Source of the DNA: Pedobacter foliorum
Lineage (GTDB): Bacteria > Bacteroidota > Bacteroidia > Sphingobacteriales > Sphingobacteriaceae
NCBI RefSeq assembly: GCF_013266735.1
Contig: NZ_JABSNU010000001.1
Span: forward strand, 744,001-808,000
Direction of reading: 5' to 3'
DNA: 64,000 nt
Part shown: piece after piece, positions 50,383 through 59,979 of the stretch
Layout of the letters: the number at the start of each line of letters is the position of its first letter
Numbering within the stretch: the stretch's first letter is position 1
Notes under the pieces: generated by a model
Told to the model about the DNA's origin: nothing
The model's input: only the letters and a program-made list of their open reading frames with translations
The model's database searches: none
Position numbers and translations under genes: made by a program

Positions 50383-51402
50383 ATGAAAAAAATATTTTTT
50401 TTATTACTAATAGGATATTCGTTATTGACGGCATGTAAAAACGCTGACGTAGCGTTCCCGGACTATAAATACACCACGGTTTATTTTGCAAATCAATATC
50501 CGGTAAGAACGATTTTGCTGGGAACGAGTTATGTCTCCGACAATGCACTGGACAAGGCGCATCAATGTATCATCTATGCCACAATGGGAGGTGTTTACAG
50601 CAATAAACAGGACCGTACCCTTGATGTGACAGTTGACAATTCCCTTTGTCATAATCTGACATTGGAAAGTGCAACCGGTGACAAGGTTTTGCCTATGCCG
50701 GCTAATTATTATTCGCTGCCTTCAGACATGAAGGTTACGATTCCTTCAGGATCGATGATGGGAGAAATCAAGGTCCAATTAACGGACGCTTTTTTTGCTG
50801 ACCCTCTGGCTGTTAAAACAACTTATGTTATTCCGCTAAGGATTACGAAAGTTGTGAATGCAGATTCTATTTTAAGCGGGGTACCAGCAAATGGTTCTGG
50901 CCGAAATCGTCTAATTCCAACAGACTGGTCGACCCAACCAAAAGACTACATCCTGTTTGCGGTTAAATATAAAAATCCATGGGATGCAATTTATTTGCGT
51001 AGGGGAATTGAAAAATCGCCAGACACAACAGTAGTATATCATCAAAAACATGTGGAATATGATCAGGTAGTATCAACTGTTGCAACCAAATCGATGGACG
51101 AAGTTTTAATCTCCTTGAGAGGTAAAACCAAAGGCAATGTGGACCTCCCTTTTCAGCTGCAGCTCAAATTTGATAACAATGGCAACAGTACCCTGACAAA
51201 CCCGGCGGCAGTAAATTATACGGTTACCGGAAAGGGTAAGTATGTTAAAGACGGTGATATGTGGGGGGATAAAAAAAGGGATGTGCTTTATCTGGACTAT
51301 CAGGTGAAATTCGGTGCTGCTACCCATGTGTTTGCAGATACCCTGGTTTTGCGCGACAGAGCCGAAAGTTTTCAGCTTTTTACCCCTTATTATAACAAGT
51401 AA
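50383..51402 (+). CDS. Surface lipoprotein with DUF1735-like and DUF5627-like domains
   Basis: The 339-aa lipoprotein (lipobox LTAC, Cys18) has a DUF1735-type N-terminal half (TVYFANQYPVRTILLG, PADYYxLPS-like ANYYSLPSDMKVTIPSG, TTYVIPLRI). Its C-terminal half ends RDVLYLDYQVKFG, FADTLVLRDR, the DUF5627 pattern. Such proteins sit after SusC/D genes and are likely surface glycan-binding proteins. It is the last gene before a strong terminator, so this operon is susC-susD-susC-susD-lipoprotein. Confidence 0.82.
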   Translation: MKKIFFLLLIGYSLLTACKNADVAFPDYKYTTVYFANQYPVRTILLGTSYVSDNALDKAHQCIIYATMGGVYSNKQDRTLDVTVDNSLCHNLTLESATGDKVLPMPANYYSLPSDMKVTIPSGSMMGEIKVQLTDAFFADPLAVKTTYVIPLRITKVVNADSILSGVPANGSGRNRLIPTDWSTQPKDYILFAVKYKNPWDAIYLRRGIEKSPDTTVVYHQKHVEYDQVVSTVATKSMDEVLISLRGKTKGNVDLPFQLQLKFDNNGNSTLTNPAAVNYTVTGKGKYVKDGDMWGDKKRDVLYLDYQVKFGAATHVFADTLVLRDRAESFQLFTPYYNK

Positions 51403-51418
51403 ACGCTTAACTGCGCTT

Positions 51419-51460
51419 ATGCCGGATCGCGTGACTTAAAAGTCACCGATCCGGCATTTT
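51419..51460 (+). terminator. Strong rho-independent terminator
   Basis: ATGCCGGATCG, a bulged C and GTGACTT pair with AAGTCAC and CGATCCGGCAT around a two-base AA loop, giving an 18-bp helix with one bulge. TTTTC follows. It ends the first SusC/SusD operon 17 bp after the lipoprotein stop. It is the clearest terminator in the window. Confidence 0.85.
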
Positions 51461-52160
51461 CATTAAAGTACTTAGAAGACCAATTCCCCATTGGCGCATA
51501 CCTTTAAATCTAAATTCCTTCCGCTTAATGGCAAAGGTTGGCAATTCATTTCAATTCAAGTCTTGTGTCTGCAGGACTTCAGCTGCTCCCGTGTTTGAGG
51601 AACGATATCGGATTTTATCTCCCGGAGAAGGACCTGCTCTCATTTTCATGTATTTCCATTTAATCCGGCAGTAGAATTGGCTTTAAATCGGGTATCTCTC
51701 AGGATATTGTTTGTATTGATCTGAGAGAAAACTAGTGAATTTCCGCTTCAACCTTTTATCCAGGTCTATGTGCTATAAATGTGCTCTGATTTTGGGCTGC
51801 TGTATCGATTTTGTTATTGCTATTGAGGAATAACCTTGCATTTGAATGCACGTTTTATGTTAACATAAGTGCTCTTCTCTTTATCATTTGAGGCATCCGT
51901 GGCTTTAATGGGAGCCTATATTTGACCTTCATCTAACCAATAATTAACCTATCAGGCCAAAGGAGCTTTGATCAATAACAGACTTTTTCGCACATGTTGA
52001 CATCAGTAATTAGTTACCAACCCGACCGTATTGCGTTTGCTTTTTTTCATCCCGGTGATTTTTAACTGGGGAGATTTCTGCCTGAGCAAGCAGAAAAAAA
52101 CAGGCAAGAGGAGGGGGGTAGTGTTGACTACAGACTAAAATAAACCAAAATAAACCAAAT
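51461..52160. other. 700-bp regulatory region before the third SusC
   Basis: I see no gene. An 8-bp inverted repeat TCTCTCAG / CTGAGAGA lies at 51695-51702 and 51721-51728, spaced like an operator. The last bases before SusC 3 are A-rich, with AATAAACCAAATATG at the start. This must contain the promoter for the second transporter operon, but no consensus box was found. Confidence 0.4.
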
Positions 52161-55100
52161 ATGAACCAAACAATTTCTATTAAGAAATTACCGATCTTTT
52201 TGTGGTTGGTAACTTCGATGGTGCTCCTGCACTTAAACGGGCATGCCCAGGAGAGGCAAATTACAGGGAAGATAGTAACAATAGATGATGATGCTCCATT
52301 GCCGGGAGCTACAATACAGCTGAAAACAAAAAAGACATCGGCATCTACCAATGAACAGGGACTGTATACTATACGGGCGAATACCGGAGACATCCTCGTC
52401 TTTAAGATGATCGGCTTTCAACAGCAGGAAGTAATGGTAGGCGATGCCAGTATCATCAATGTGAGCTTAAGGACCGAACATACAAAACTGGATGAAGTTG
52501 TTGTAATTGGTTACGGGAACAAAAGCAGGGGGGATCTTACGGGCTCCATCTCCTCGGTGTCAGGAGCTGATATCGTTAAAACGCAGCCCACAACGATTGA
52601 TCAGGCTTTACAGGGAAAGGTTCCCGGTGTTGTTGTACAGCAGATCTCAGGTCAGCCCGGTGGCGGTGTCTCTGTGCAGATTCGCGGCTTGTCGGGTTTT
52701 AGCAATAATCCTCCCCTGTATGTAATTGATGGGGTACAGATATTGCCTTCAACTGGCGATAAGGGTACCAATCCTTTATCAAGTATCAATCCTTCTGAAG
52801 TAGCTTCGATAGATATCCTAAAAGATGCATCAGCTACCGCTATTTACGGAGCCCAGGCAACTAATGGTGTGGTCATCATTACCACAAAGAGAGGAGTGTC
52901 TGGCCCCCCGGTAATCAGTTACGATGGATATGCCGGAGGCCAGGCCTTGCCTAAATACTACGATGTAATGAATTTGCGGGAATATGCAACGTTCATGAAC
53001 GAGAAAGGGGGCATAATTGGTTATGATTTAAGGCCTCAATTTGCTAACCCACAATACCTGGGCGAAGGAACGAACTGGCAGGAGGCCTTGTTTAGAACAG
53101 CGCTCATGCAAAACCACAACTTATCCCTTACCGGTGGCGATGCCCGAACGACATACTATTTGTCCGGCACCTACTTTGCTCAGGATGGGATCGCTTTAGG
53201 TTCTGATTTTAAAAGGATTTCAACCAGGTTAAATCTGGATAACAAAACAACAGATTGGTTAAAGATTGGCGCAAGTTTGCAACTGGCGAATGTAAAAGAA
53301 AATGTAACTACTTCACAGACGGGCGTAATTCGTCAGGCATTAAATCAGACTCCTGATGTGAACATTGTAAATCCTGATGGCACCTGGGGCGGAAATGACC
53401 CCAATGTTTATGGTGCTACAGGGACTAATCCATTTGCTCTGGCGAGTATCGTAAAGGACTTTAAGAATCGATATGAGTTATTTGGAAATGCTTATGGCGA
53501 AATCCAGTTTGCAAGAGGGCTTAGCCTGCGCAATGAAATATCGGGGAATTTTTCTACTGCTTCTGAAGACCAGTTCGATCCCATTTATACAATGGGCGCA
53601 TATTCTAAGACCTCCAATTCGGCAACTTATTTTAGCGGTAAAAACAGCTTTTATTCACTTACCAATTACTTAACCTACTGGCATTCATTTGGCAACCAAT
53701 TTAACTTAAATGCGATGGTGGGACATGAATCTAAAGTGTGGGAATACGAAAACGTATCGGCAACCAGAACAAATTTTCCAAGTAATAATGTACAGGCAAT
53801 AAACAGTGGTGATGCGACGACAGCAACTAATGCCGGTGCAAAAGGCCAAACTGCAGGAGAGTCTTATTTTGGGCGTCTTGATTTAAAATACAACAATAAG
53901 TATAACCTAACACTTAATGTGCGCAACGATGGTTCTTCAAAATTTGCCCCTGAAAACAGGTGGGTAGCTACTTATTCCGGAGCATTTTCCTGGAAATTGA
54001 ATCAGGAAAGCTTTCTGAAAGACATAAAAGCAATTAATGATTTGAAACTTCGTGTGGGTTATGGGTTGCAGAATAATCAGAACATACGTGATTATGCTTA
54101 TGGCTCAACATTAACAACGGTGGCTACCTCATTATCGGGTAACGCGCAACTATTGGCTGCCAGTGGCAATCCAGATGTTAAATGGGAAACAACTAAAAGT
54201 TATAATACAGGTTTAGATGCAAGCATTTTGGACAGAAGGATTGAGTTTTCTGTGGATGCTTACTATAAAAAAACAGATAACTTACTACTGAGTCTTACGC
54301 TGCCATTGTATTCAGGAATGATTGATGCGACAGGTTATGCTCCGGGATCTATCCAATCGCCATATATCAATATTGGTTCTGTCAGCAATCGGGGATTCGA
54401 ATTTGCGATCACCACACACAATGTGAAAAGCAAGAATTTCAACTGGAGAAGCAACCTGACATTGTCTCACAATAAGAATAAAATTCTCGCCTTAAATACC
54501 GATGCTGCCGCTTTATATGGTTATGCCGGGAGTACCGTCATCACCAAATCCATTGTAGGCAGATCTATAGGAGAGTACTATGGATACCAAACCCTGGGTA
54601 CTTATAAAAATGCCGCAGATTTCGCAAAATATCCGGCAATACCACAAAAAGGAGGAACTGCATTACCAGTTACCAACGGTTCCGGAGGGGTGTGGGTAGG
54701 CGATGTGATCTTTAAAGATCAAAATAACGATGGTATAATAGATGAAAGTGATCAGGTTTTCTTAGGTACACCAAATCCGAAATTCCAATTTGGGATCAAC
54801 AACAGCTTCAACTATAAGAACTTCGATTTGAACATTTTTATGTCCGGTAACTATGGCAATAAGCTTTTTAACCAGGTAAGGGTCGATGCAGAGAACCCAA
54901 ATCAAAACTTCGGATATTTTAAAAATGTACTCAATTATGCACGAATCGGATTAATTGACCCTGCGGGTTCAGCTTCGGACATTAACAATGTGTACATTAC
55001 CAATCCTGAAACAACGATCACCAGAATTAGCCAGAGCAGTGGCAACGGTAACCAGCGTTTTTCTGATAAATACATCGAAGATGGCTCTTTTTTAAGATGT

Positions 55101-55331
55101 AAAAGCATCACGCTTGGCTATAATTTTTCAGAGAATTTCCTGGCTAAAATACATCTAAAATCATTGCGCCTGTATGGTCAGGTAACCAATGTGTTCACCA
55201 TAACAAAGTATAAGGGGTATGATCCTGAAATAGGTTCATGGAATCCTTTGGCTGCAGGTGTGGACAATGGATACTATGCACAGCCACGTGTATTTACTAT
55301 TGGTGCCAACATCTCTATTTTAAATAAATAA
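52161..55331 (+). CDS. SusC-type TonB-dependent transporter 3
   Basis: The 1056-aa transporter has a signal ending NGHAQ. An N-terminal carboxypeptidase-like domain follows (RQITGKIVTIDDDAPLPGAT), then the plug (VVVIGYGNKSRGDLTGSISSVSG, YVIDGVQILP, GAQATNGVVIITTKRG) and a barrel ending RVFTIGANISILNK. It heads a second import operon behind the terminator at 51419-51460. Its SusD is 10 bp downstream. Three SusC types in one locus point to uptake of several product sizes or glycans. Confidence 0.95.
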   Translation: MNQTISIKKLPIFLWLVTSMVLLHLNGHAQERQITGKIVTIDDDAPLPGATIQLKTKKTSASTNEQGLYTIRANTGDILVFKMIGFQQQEVMVGDASIINVSLRTEHTKLDEVVVIGYGNKSRGDLTGSISSVSGADIVKTQPTTIDQALQGKVPGVVVQQISGQPGGGVSVQIRGLSGFSNNPPLYVIDGVQILPSTGDKGTNPLSSINPSEVASIDILKDASATAIYGAQATNGVVIITTKRGVSGPPVISYDGYAGGQALPKYYDVMNLREYATFMNEKGGIIGYDLRPQFANPQYLGEGTNWQEALFRTALMQNHNLSLTGGDARTTYYLSGTYFAQDGIALGSDFKRISTRLNLDNKTTDWLKIGASLQLANVKENVTTSQTGVIRQALNQTPDVNIVNPDGTWGGNDPNVYGATGTNPFALASIVKDFKNRYELFGNAYGEIQFARGLSLRNEISGNFSTASEDQFDPIYTMGAYSKTSNSATYFSGKNSFYSLTNYLTYWHSFGNQFNLNAMVGHESKVWEYENVSATRTNFPSNNVQAINSGDATTATNAGAKGQTAGESYFGRLDLKYNNKYNLTLNVRNDGSSKFAPENRWVATYSGAFSWKLNQESFLKDIKAINDLKLRVGYGLQNNQNIRDYAYGSTLTTVATSLSGNAQLLAASGNPDVKWETTKSYNTGLDASILDRRIEFSVDAYYKKTDNLLLSLTLPLYSGMIDATGYAPGSIQSPYINIGSVSNRGFEFAITTHNVKSKNFNWRSNLTLSHNKNKILALNTDAAALYGYAGSTVITKSIVGRSIGEYYGYQTLGTYKNAADFAKYPAIPQKGGTALPVTNGSGGVWVGDVIFKDQNNDGIIDESDQVFLGTPNPKFQFGINNSFNYKNFDLNIFMSGNYGNKLFNQVRVDAENPNQNFGYFKNVLNYARIGLIDPAGSASDINNVYITNPETTITRISQSSGNGNQRFSDKYIEDGSFLRCKSITLGYNFSENFLAKIHLKSLRLYGQVTNVFTITKYKGYDPEIGSWNPLAAGVDNGYYAQPRVFTIGANISILNK

Positions 55332-55341
55332 GACTAAAATT

Positions 55342-56919
55342 ATGAAACATATTAAACTATACCTATTCACTTTGTTTGCCGCTGTAATCCTGGGCGGATG
55401 TAAAAAAGATTTCCTGGACAGGGCACCTTTGTCACAAATAACAACGGACAATTTTTACAAAAGTTCATCTGATTTAAGACTTGCTACCGCTGCACTATAT
55501 GCACAGCCATGGAACGATTGGAATGGTTTTCCTTTACTCGGTATCGGTGATATTTTGAGTGGCAATATGCTACAGCCTTACAATGCCGATTTGGCTCAGC
55601 TGACCTCATTTTCAATCACCAGCGATAATGGACAAATCAGTACCTCATGGCGCTGTTTTTATAAAATTGTAGGCCACTGTAATGCCAACATAAAAGCAAT
55701 CAATGCAAAACTGCCGGACAGCGTACCCGTACAAAGTAAAAACGGTGCCCTTGGCGAATTAAAATTCTTACGAGCTACGGCTTATTTTCATCTGGCTCAG
55801 TTATGGGGTGCGGTGCCTATCATCGAAGACAATGATCAATTAATTAAAAATCCACTGTTGCCTCGTCACTTGCTTAGCGATGTCTATAAATTTATAATTA
55901 ACGATTTAAGGTTTGCGGCAGCTTCATTGCCGATTCGTGATCAGCCTGGTCGTGTCACTACCTGGTCCGCCCAGGGCATGTTGGCTAAAGTATACCTGAC
56001 AAGAGCCGGAATTAGCGGAAGCAGGAGCCAGATGGATTTAGACAGTGCTGCTTTCTTTGCTAAAAACGTAATCAATACAAGCGGTCTAACACTTTTGCCA
56101 AATTATTATAACCTTTTCAGAACACAGTTTAATGACAATCCTGAGTCACTTTTTGCCTTTCAGTGGGCGCCAGGTGTAGGCTATGGCAATGGTAATGCCA
56201 TTCAAACCCAGTTTGCACCGAGTGGAGCTATAGTGCCTCCAGGTGGTGGTTGGGGTGGGGCTATCGGACCAACCTTCGACCTGGATAGTATCTATACACC
56301 ACAGGATTCGATACGCCGTAAAGCCACGTTCATGCTAACCGGTGATCATTATCCGGAATTGAATGCTTCCGGGGGTGGCTATACAGCAACCGGTTGCAGT
56401 GTTAAAAAGCATATTGTTGGTACCGCTACAGATAACAATTCACCCACTATGGACATTTGGTCATCTCCACAACACAATACCGTATTGCGTCTGGCAGATG
56501 TCTATTTAGTGTATGTTGAGGCTTTATTGGGAAACAATAGTTCCACTGCAAATTCGGAAGCATTAAGAGTTTTTAATATGATTAGAAAAAGAGCAGGTGT
56601 TGATGAGGTAACAAACATTACAACGGAATCACTTAGGAATGAAAGAAGAATTGAACTGGCTTTTGAGGGACAATATTGGTTTGATCTGGTGCGTCTTTCG
56701 TATTACAATCCGCAGGGGGCAGTTACACTGCTGGGTAACCAAATTCTGAAGAATACAAGGGTGCAGTTTACTTATGATCCATCCACGGGTGTAAAAACCA
56801 GATCTGCCAGTGATATGGTGATCACAGCCCCAACCATTGCGACGTTTACCCTGCCGATACCGGCTACTGAGATTACCGCTGACCCGAAATTACTGGGTGC
56901 TCCGGTGGCCTATTACTAA
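55342..56919 (+). CDS. SusD-type glycan-binding lipoprotein 3
   Basis: The 525-aa lipoprotein (lipobox LGGC, Cys20) begins KKDFLDRAPLSQIT. It has GELKFLRATAYFHLAQLWGAVPI, LRLADVYLVYVEALLG, LRNERRIELAFEGQYWFDLVRLS and the terminal FTLPIPATEITADPKLLG. It pairs with SusC 3. Confidence 0.94.
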   Translation: MKHIKLYLFTLFAAVILGGCKKDFLDRAPLSQITTDNFYKSSSDLRLATAALYAQPWNDWNGFPLLGIGDILSGNMLQPYNADLAQLTSFSITSDNGQISTSWRCFYKIVGHCNANIKAINAKLPDSVPVQSKNGALGELKFLRATAYFHLAQLWGAVPIIEDNDQLIKNPLLPRHLLSDVYKFIINDLRFAAASLPIRDQPGRVTTWSAQGMLAKVYLTRAGISGSRSQMDLDSAAFFAKNVINTSGLTLLPNYYNLFRTQFNDNPESLFAFQWAPGVGYGNGNAIQTQFAPSGAIVPPGGGWGGAIGPTFDLDSIYTPQDSIRRKATFMLTGDHYPELNASGGGYTATGCSVKKHIVGTATDNNSPTMDIWSSPQHNTVLRLADVYLVYVEALLGNNSSTANSEALRVFNMIRKRAGVDEVTNITTESLRNERRIELAFEGQYWFDLVRLSYYNPQGAVTLLGNQILKNTRVQFTYDPSTGVKTRSASDMVITAPTIATFTLPIPATEITADPKLLGAPVAYY

Positions 56920-56949
56920 ACTGAATTATTTATTATTAAATGATAACAT

Positions 56950-58161
56950 ATGAAAAAGCTACTAAACAAAGCTAATAGCCTTTTATTACTTGTTTTATTT
57001 GCAACAATGTTCTTTATACTGGAGGGTTGTAAAAAAGAAAACTCATCATCATCAACTGGTATCCCGGTGATTACAGGGGTACGTAACTACGTAGCCAGTC
57101 CCGGAGACTCCCTTTTAACTAGTGTGGGTACCGGAAAATGGGTCGTTATTTCAGGCCGTAATTTAAAAGGTGCACTTCAAATTTATTTCAATGGCGTAAA
57201 AGGCGCTTTCAATGACGCATGGTTTTCGGATACAAGTGCTATTGTATTGTTACCTGAGGTGATTGCCTTTCCTCTGGTACAGGCTGCCGACCTCAATACC
57301 ATACGCTATGTAACCGTACATGGGGAAACCACATTTTCGTTTCCTATTGTTGCTCCTGCTCCTACAATTTCCGGCATATCTAATGAAAGTGCCAATCCAG
57401 GCGACTCGGTTAAGATAAATGGATTTAATTTCTTTTTTATTGAGCATGTCAGTTATGCCGGAGTAGAAGTAACGGGCTTTACAGGTTCCAGTGACGGCAC
57501 CGCTATCAGTATGGCTGTACCGGCAAGCGTTTCATCAGGTGGTCCGGTCACCGTGGTCACAAAATCAGGGTCAGCAACAACCTTTTATCATGTTCATGAT
57601 TATGTAACCGGGGTATTGAATAATTATGATGGAATAAATACCTTTTCCTGGGGATCTGATGTTTCAAACAGTTCTGTGAATTTTCCTGGAAACAATGGTA
57701 ATTATGGCGTCATGAAGGCCTCAAATATTCCTGCCGGAAATGGAAACTGGTGGGATGGCGGACGGTCAGTCAATACGAATGCAGTTCAATGGGTCCCTGT
57801 TGCCAATTTACAGGATACCTTAAATAATTATGCATTAAAGTTTGAAGTAGCCGTTAATAAGCCATGGGTGAATGGCTCTATTCAGATTGTAAAAGATTAT
57901 ACCTGGACTTATTTTGCTCTTTACCGCCAATGGAAAAACGCCAATGGTTCCACCACACCATTTAAAACAAATGGCTGGCAAACAGTTACCATTCCATTGT
58001 CAAATTTCTTAAGCAATGGCCTGCCAGCTTCAACACTGACCGAATTACTTGGTTCAACTGGAAATGGCGCGCTTAACCTAACATTTATGAATGATGGCAC
58101 CACAACAGTCGATAATTTTGAGGCGGCCATAGATAACATCAGAATAGTAAAAATAAAATAA
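56950..58161 (+). CDS. Surface glycan-binding lipoprotein with IPT/TIG domains
   Basis: The 403-aa lipoprotein (lipobox LEGC, Cys27) has two IPT/TIG-like Ig domains: one near 40-130 (PVITGVRNYVASPGDSL, GKWVVISGRNLKGALQIYFNG) and one near 135-215 (APTISGISNESANPGDSV). A C-terminal ~180-aa beta domain rich in tryptophan (NWWDGGRSV, YTWTYFALYRQWK) follows. This matches SGBP-type proteins that hold the polysaccharide at the surface beside SusCD. Ligand contacts would be made by the aromatic C-terminal domain. Confidence 0.85.
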   Translation: MKKLLNKANSLLLLVLFATMFFILEGCKKENSSSSTGIPVITGVRNYVASPGDSLLTSVGTGKWVVISGRNLKGALQIYFNGVKGAFNDAWFSDTSAIVLLPEVIAFPLVQAADLNTIRYVTVHGETTFSFPIVAPAPTISGISNESANPGDSVKINGFNFFFIEHVSYAGVEVTGFTGSSDGTAISMAVPASVSSGGPVTVVTKSGSATTFYHVHDYVTGVLNNYDGINTFSWGSDVSNSSVNFPGNNGNYGVMKASNIPAGNGNWWDGGRSVNTNAVQWVPVANLQDTLNNYALKFEVAVNKPWVNGSIQIVKDYTWTYFALYRQWKNANGSTTPFKTNGWQTVTIPLSNFLSNGLPASTLTELLGSTGNGALNLTFMNDGTTTVDNFEAAIDNIRIVKIK

Positions 58162-58169
58162 ATCAAAAT

Positions 58170-58195
58170 ATAGGTCCGTAGCGTTACGGGCCTAT
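58170..58195 (+). terminator. Probable intrinsic terminator after the SGBP gene
   Basis: ATAGGTCCGTA pairs with TACGGGCCTAT (one U-G wobble) around the loop GCGT, 8 bp after the stop. The following sequence AAAGTTTGTATTT is only weakly U-rich, so termination may be partial. Confidence 0.55.
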
Positions 58196-58486
58196 AAAGT
58201 TTGTATTTAGTTTATAACAGGTACTCAGCCTGGGAGATGTATGATCATTAAAGAAGCGTAAGGGAACTGAATGGTGTTGACGCTAAGGGCTTACCTTAAC
58301 ATTCGTCCTACAAATAGAAACATTTGATCCATTCCGGAATGGGATTTCTGGGGTATTTTTGACTTTGATGACCAATTGGCCTCCAACGGGAATCGAATCT
58401 GAAAAGCATTAGCGCGATGGGCTATCGGCCGAAAAAACCAACTATAAATATAAACCAAAAAAAATAAACAGTAGAACGAAAAACCA
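58196..58486. other. Gene-free leader before the GH5 gene
   Basis: No gene is visible. A 25-base stretch at about 58379-58403 looks superficially like a tRNA 3' part on the minus strand, but its stems do not pair and it was rejected. The last 45 bases are A-rich, as before other genes of the locus. Confidence 0.35.
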
Positions 58487-59968
58487 ATGAATCATTTTGG
58501 AATTATAAAAATTAAAGGGCAACAATCCTTCCAAATATTACTGCTACTAATTACTGTGCTTATTTCATCCTGTAAAAAAAAAGAGCCAGTTCAAGCTGAA
58601 CTCAGTGTTTCTTTAGCTGAAGTCGCTTTTCAGCCAGCAGGAGGAAACTCCAATATTACCATTACCAGTAATGCAAAATGGACCATCAGTAATCCTGCAA
58701 CTTCCTGGATACAGTTAAATAAAACAGCAGGGAATGAAGGGAGTACGGCTCTTCAATTAACGGTGGTGCCTAATGGTACCGGTGCTTCACGATCCGCTAC
58801 CCTGGTGGTCACTTCAGACAATGGTCAGGCCAGAAGGGTTATCCTTTCACAAACAGGTGACCTGTTTCCGTCCTACAATACCTCTCCTAAAGCACCGGAT
58901 GAAACGGGCATGAGCAGTACGGCTGTTCAACTGGCTGCTAAAATGAAATTAGGATTGAATATTGGTAACACAATGGAAGCCCCGGGCGGAGAAACCGGAT
59001 GGGGCAATCCCCAGATTACAGAATCCTATATTAAATTTGTAAAGCAGACAGGTTTTAATGCAATACGGATTCCCTGTGCATGGGATTGGCAGCATTTAAG
59101 TGATCGGTCAAAAGCCAAAATAGATCCTGTGTGGCTTAATCGGGTCAAAGAGGTCGTTAAGTATTGTGTTGATAACGACATGTATGTGTTGCTGAATATA
59201 CATTGGGACGGTGGTTGGTTAGACCATAATATCAATAAGATTAAGAAAGACTCGGTCAATGCCAAGCAAAAAGCTTTTTGGGAACAGATCGCTACAACGA
59301 TGAGGGATTTTGATGAACACCTGATGTTTGCAAGTGCCAATGAACCTCCCGTTGAAAATGCTGAGCAGATGGGCATACTAAACAGTTACCACCAAACATT
59401 TATCAATGCAGTTCGCTCCACGGGAGGTAGAAACAGTTACCGCGTACTGGTTGTTCAGGGTCCTGGTACTGATTTCGAAAAAACCAACAACCTGATGAAT
59501 ACCCTCCCCGGCGACCAGGTTCCAAACCGTATGATGGTTGAAGTGCATAATTATACGCCCGCACAGTTCACAATACTGATGGATGGAGATGCCACCTGGG
59601 GTAAAATGTTTTACTACTGGGGAACGGGACATCACTCCACTATTGAACCGAGCCGTAATGCAACCTGGGCAGAAGAAAATGAAATATCGAGATTATACGC
59701 ACTGATGAAAGCTAAGTTTGTTGACAAAGGGATCCCCGTGATCATGGGTGAGTATGCGGCTTTTCGAAGAACAAGTGCCAATAACCGCCCTTTGGATATG
59801 GCAAAACATAATGACGCTGTGGACTACTGGAATAATTATTCAACCAGAGAAGCGATTAAATTTGGTTTCAAGCCATTTTATTGGGAACAAGGAGATGTCA
59901 TGGACCGCAGAAATAACAAGGTCCGTGATCAACGTACTATAGATGCCCTGATTTCAGCCGCAAAGTAA
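58487..59968 (+). CDS. BACON-domain GH5 endoglycanase, lipoprotein
   Basis: The 493-aa lipoprotein (lipobox ISSC, Cys29) has a BACON Ig-like domain at about 38-125 (VSLAEVAFQPAGGNSNITITSN, TSWIQLNKTAG). The GH5 barrel then runs from ~145: GLNIGNTMEAPGGETGWGNP, IRIPCAWDW, acid/base E286 in ASANEPPV and nucleophile E422 in MGEYAAF. It is probably a surface endo-enzyme on xylan or a related beta-glycan. The sequence resembles subfamilies 4 and 21, and I cannot choose by eye. The BACON part likely acts as a spacer to the surface. Confidence 0.88.
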   Translation: MNHFGIIKIKGQQSFQILLLLITVLISSCKKKEPVQAELSVSLAEVAFQPAGGNSNITITSNAKWTISNPATSWIQLNKTAGNEGSTALQLTVVPNGTGASRSATLVVTSDNGQARRVILSQTGDLFPSYNTSPKAPDETGMSSTAVQLAAKMKLGLNIGNTMEAPGGETGWGNPQITESYIKFVKQTGFNAIRIPCAWDWQHLSDRSKAKIDPVWLNRVKEVVKYCVDNDMYVLLNIHWDGGWLDHNINKIKKDSVNAKQKAFWEQIATTMRDFDEHLMFASANEPPVENAEQMGILNSYHQTFINAVRSTGGRNSYRVLVVQGPGTDFEKTNNLMNTLPGDQVPNRMMVEVHNYTPAQFTILMDGDATWGKMFYYWGTGHHSTIEPSRNATWAEENEISRLYALMKAKFVDKGIPVIMGEYAAFRRTSANNRPLDMAKHNDAVDYWNNYSTREAIKFGFKPFYWEQGDVMDRRNNKVRDQRTIDALISAAK

Positions 59969-59979
59969 TAATTGACCAT

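Noticed and set aside
58379..58403. tRNA-like 3' part on the minus strand (CAGATTCGATTCCCG)
   Set aside because: The T-stem does not pair and no matching D-arm, anticodon arm or 5' acceptor strand is present.
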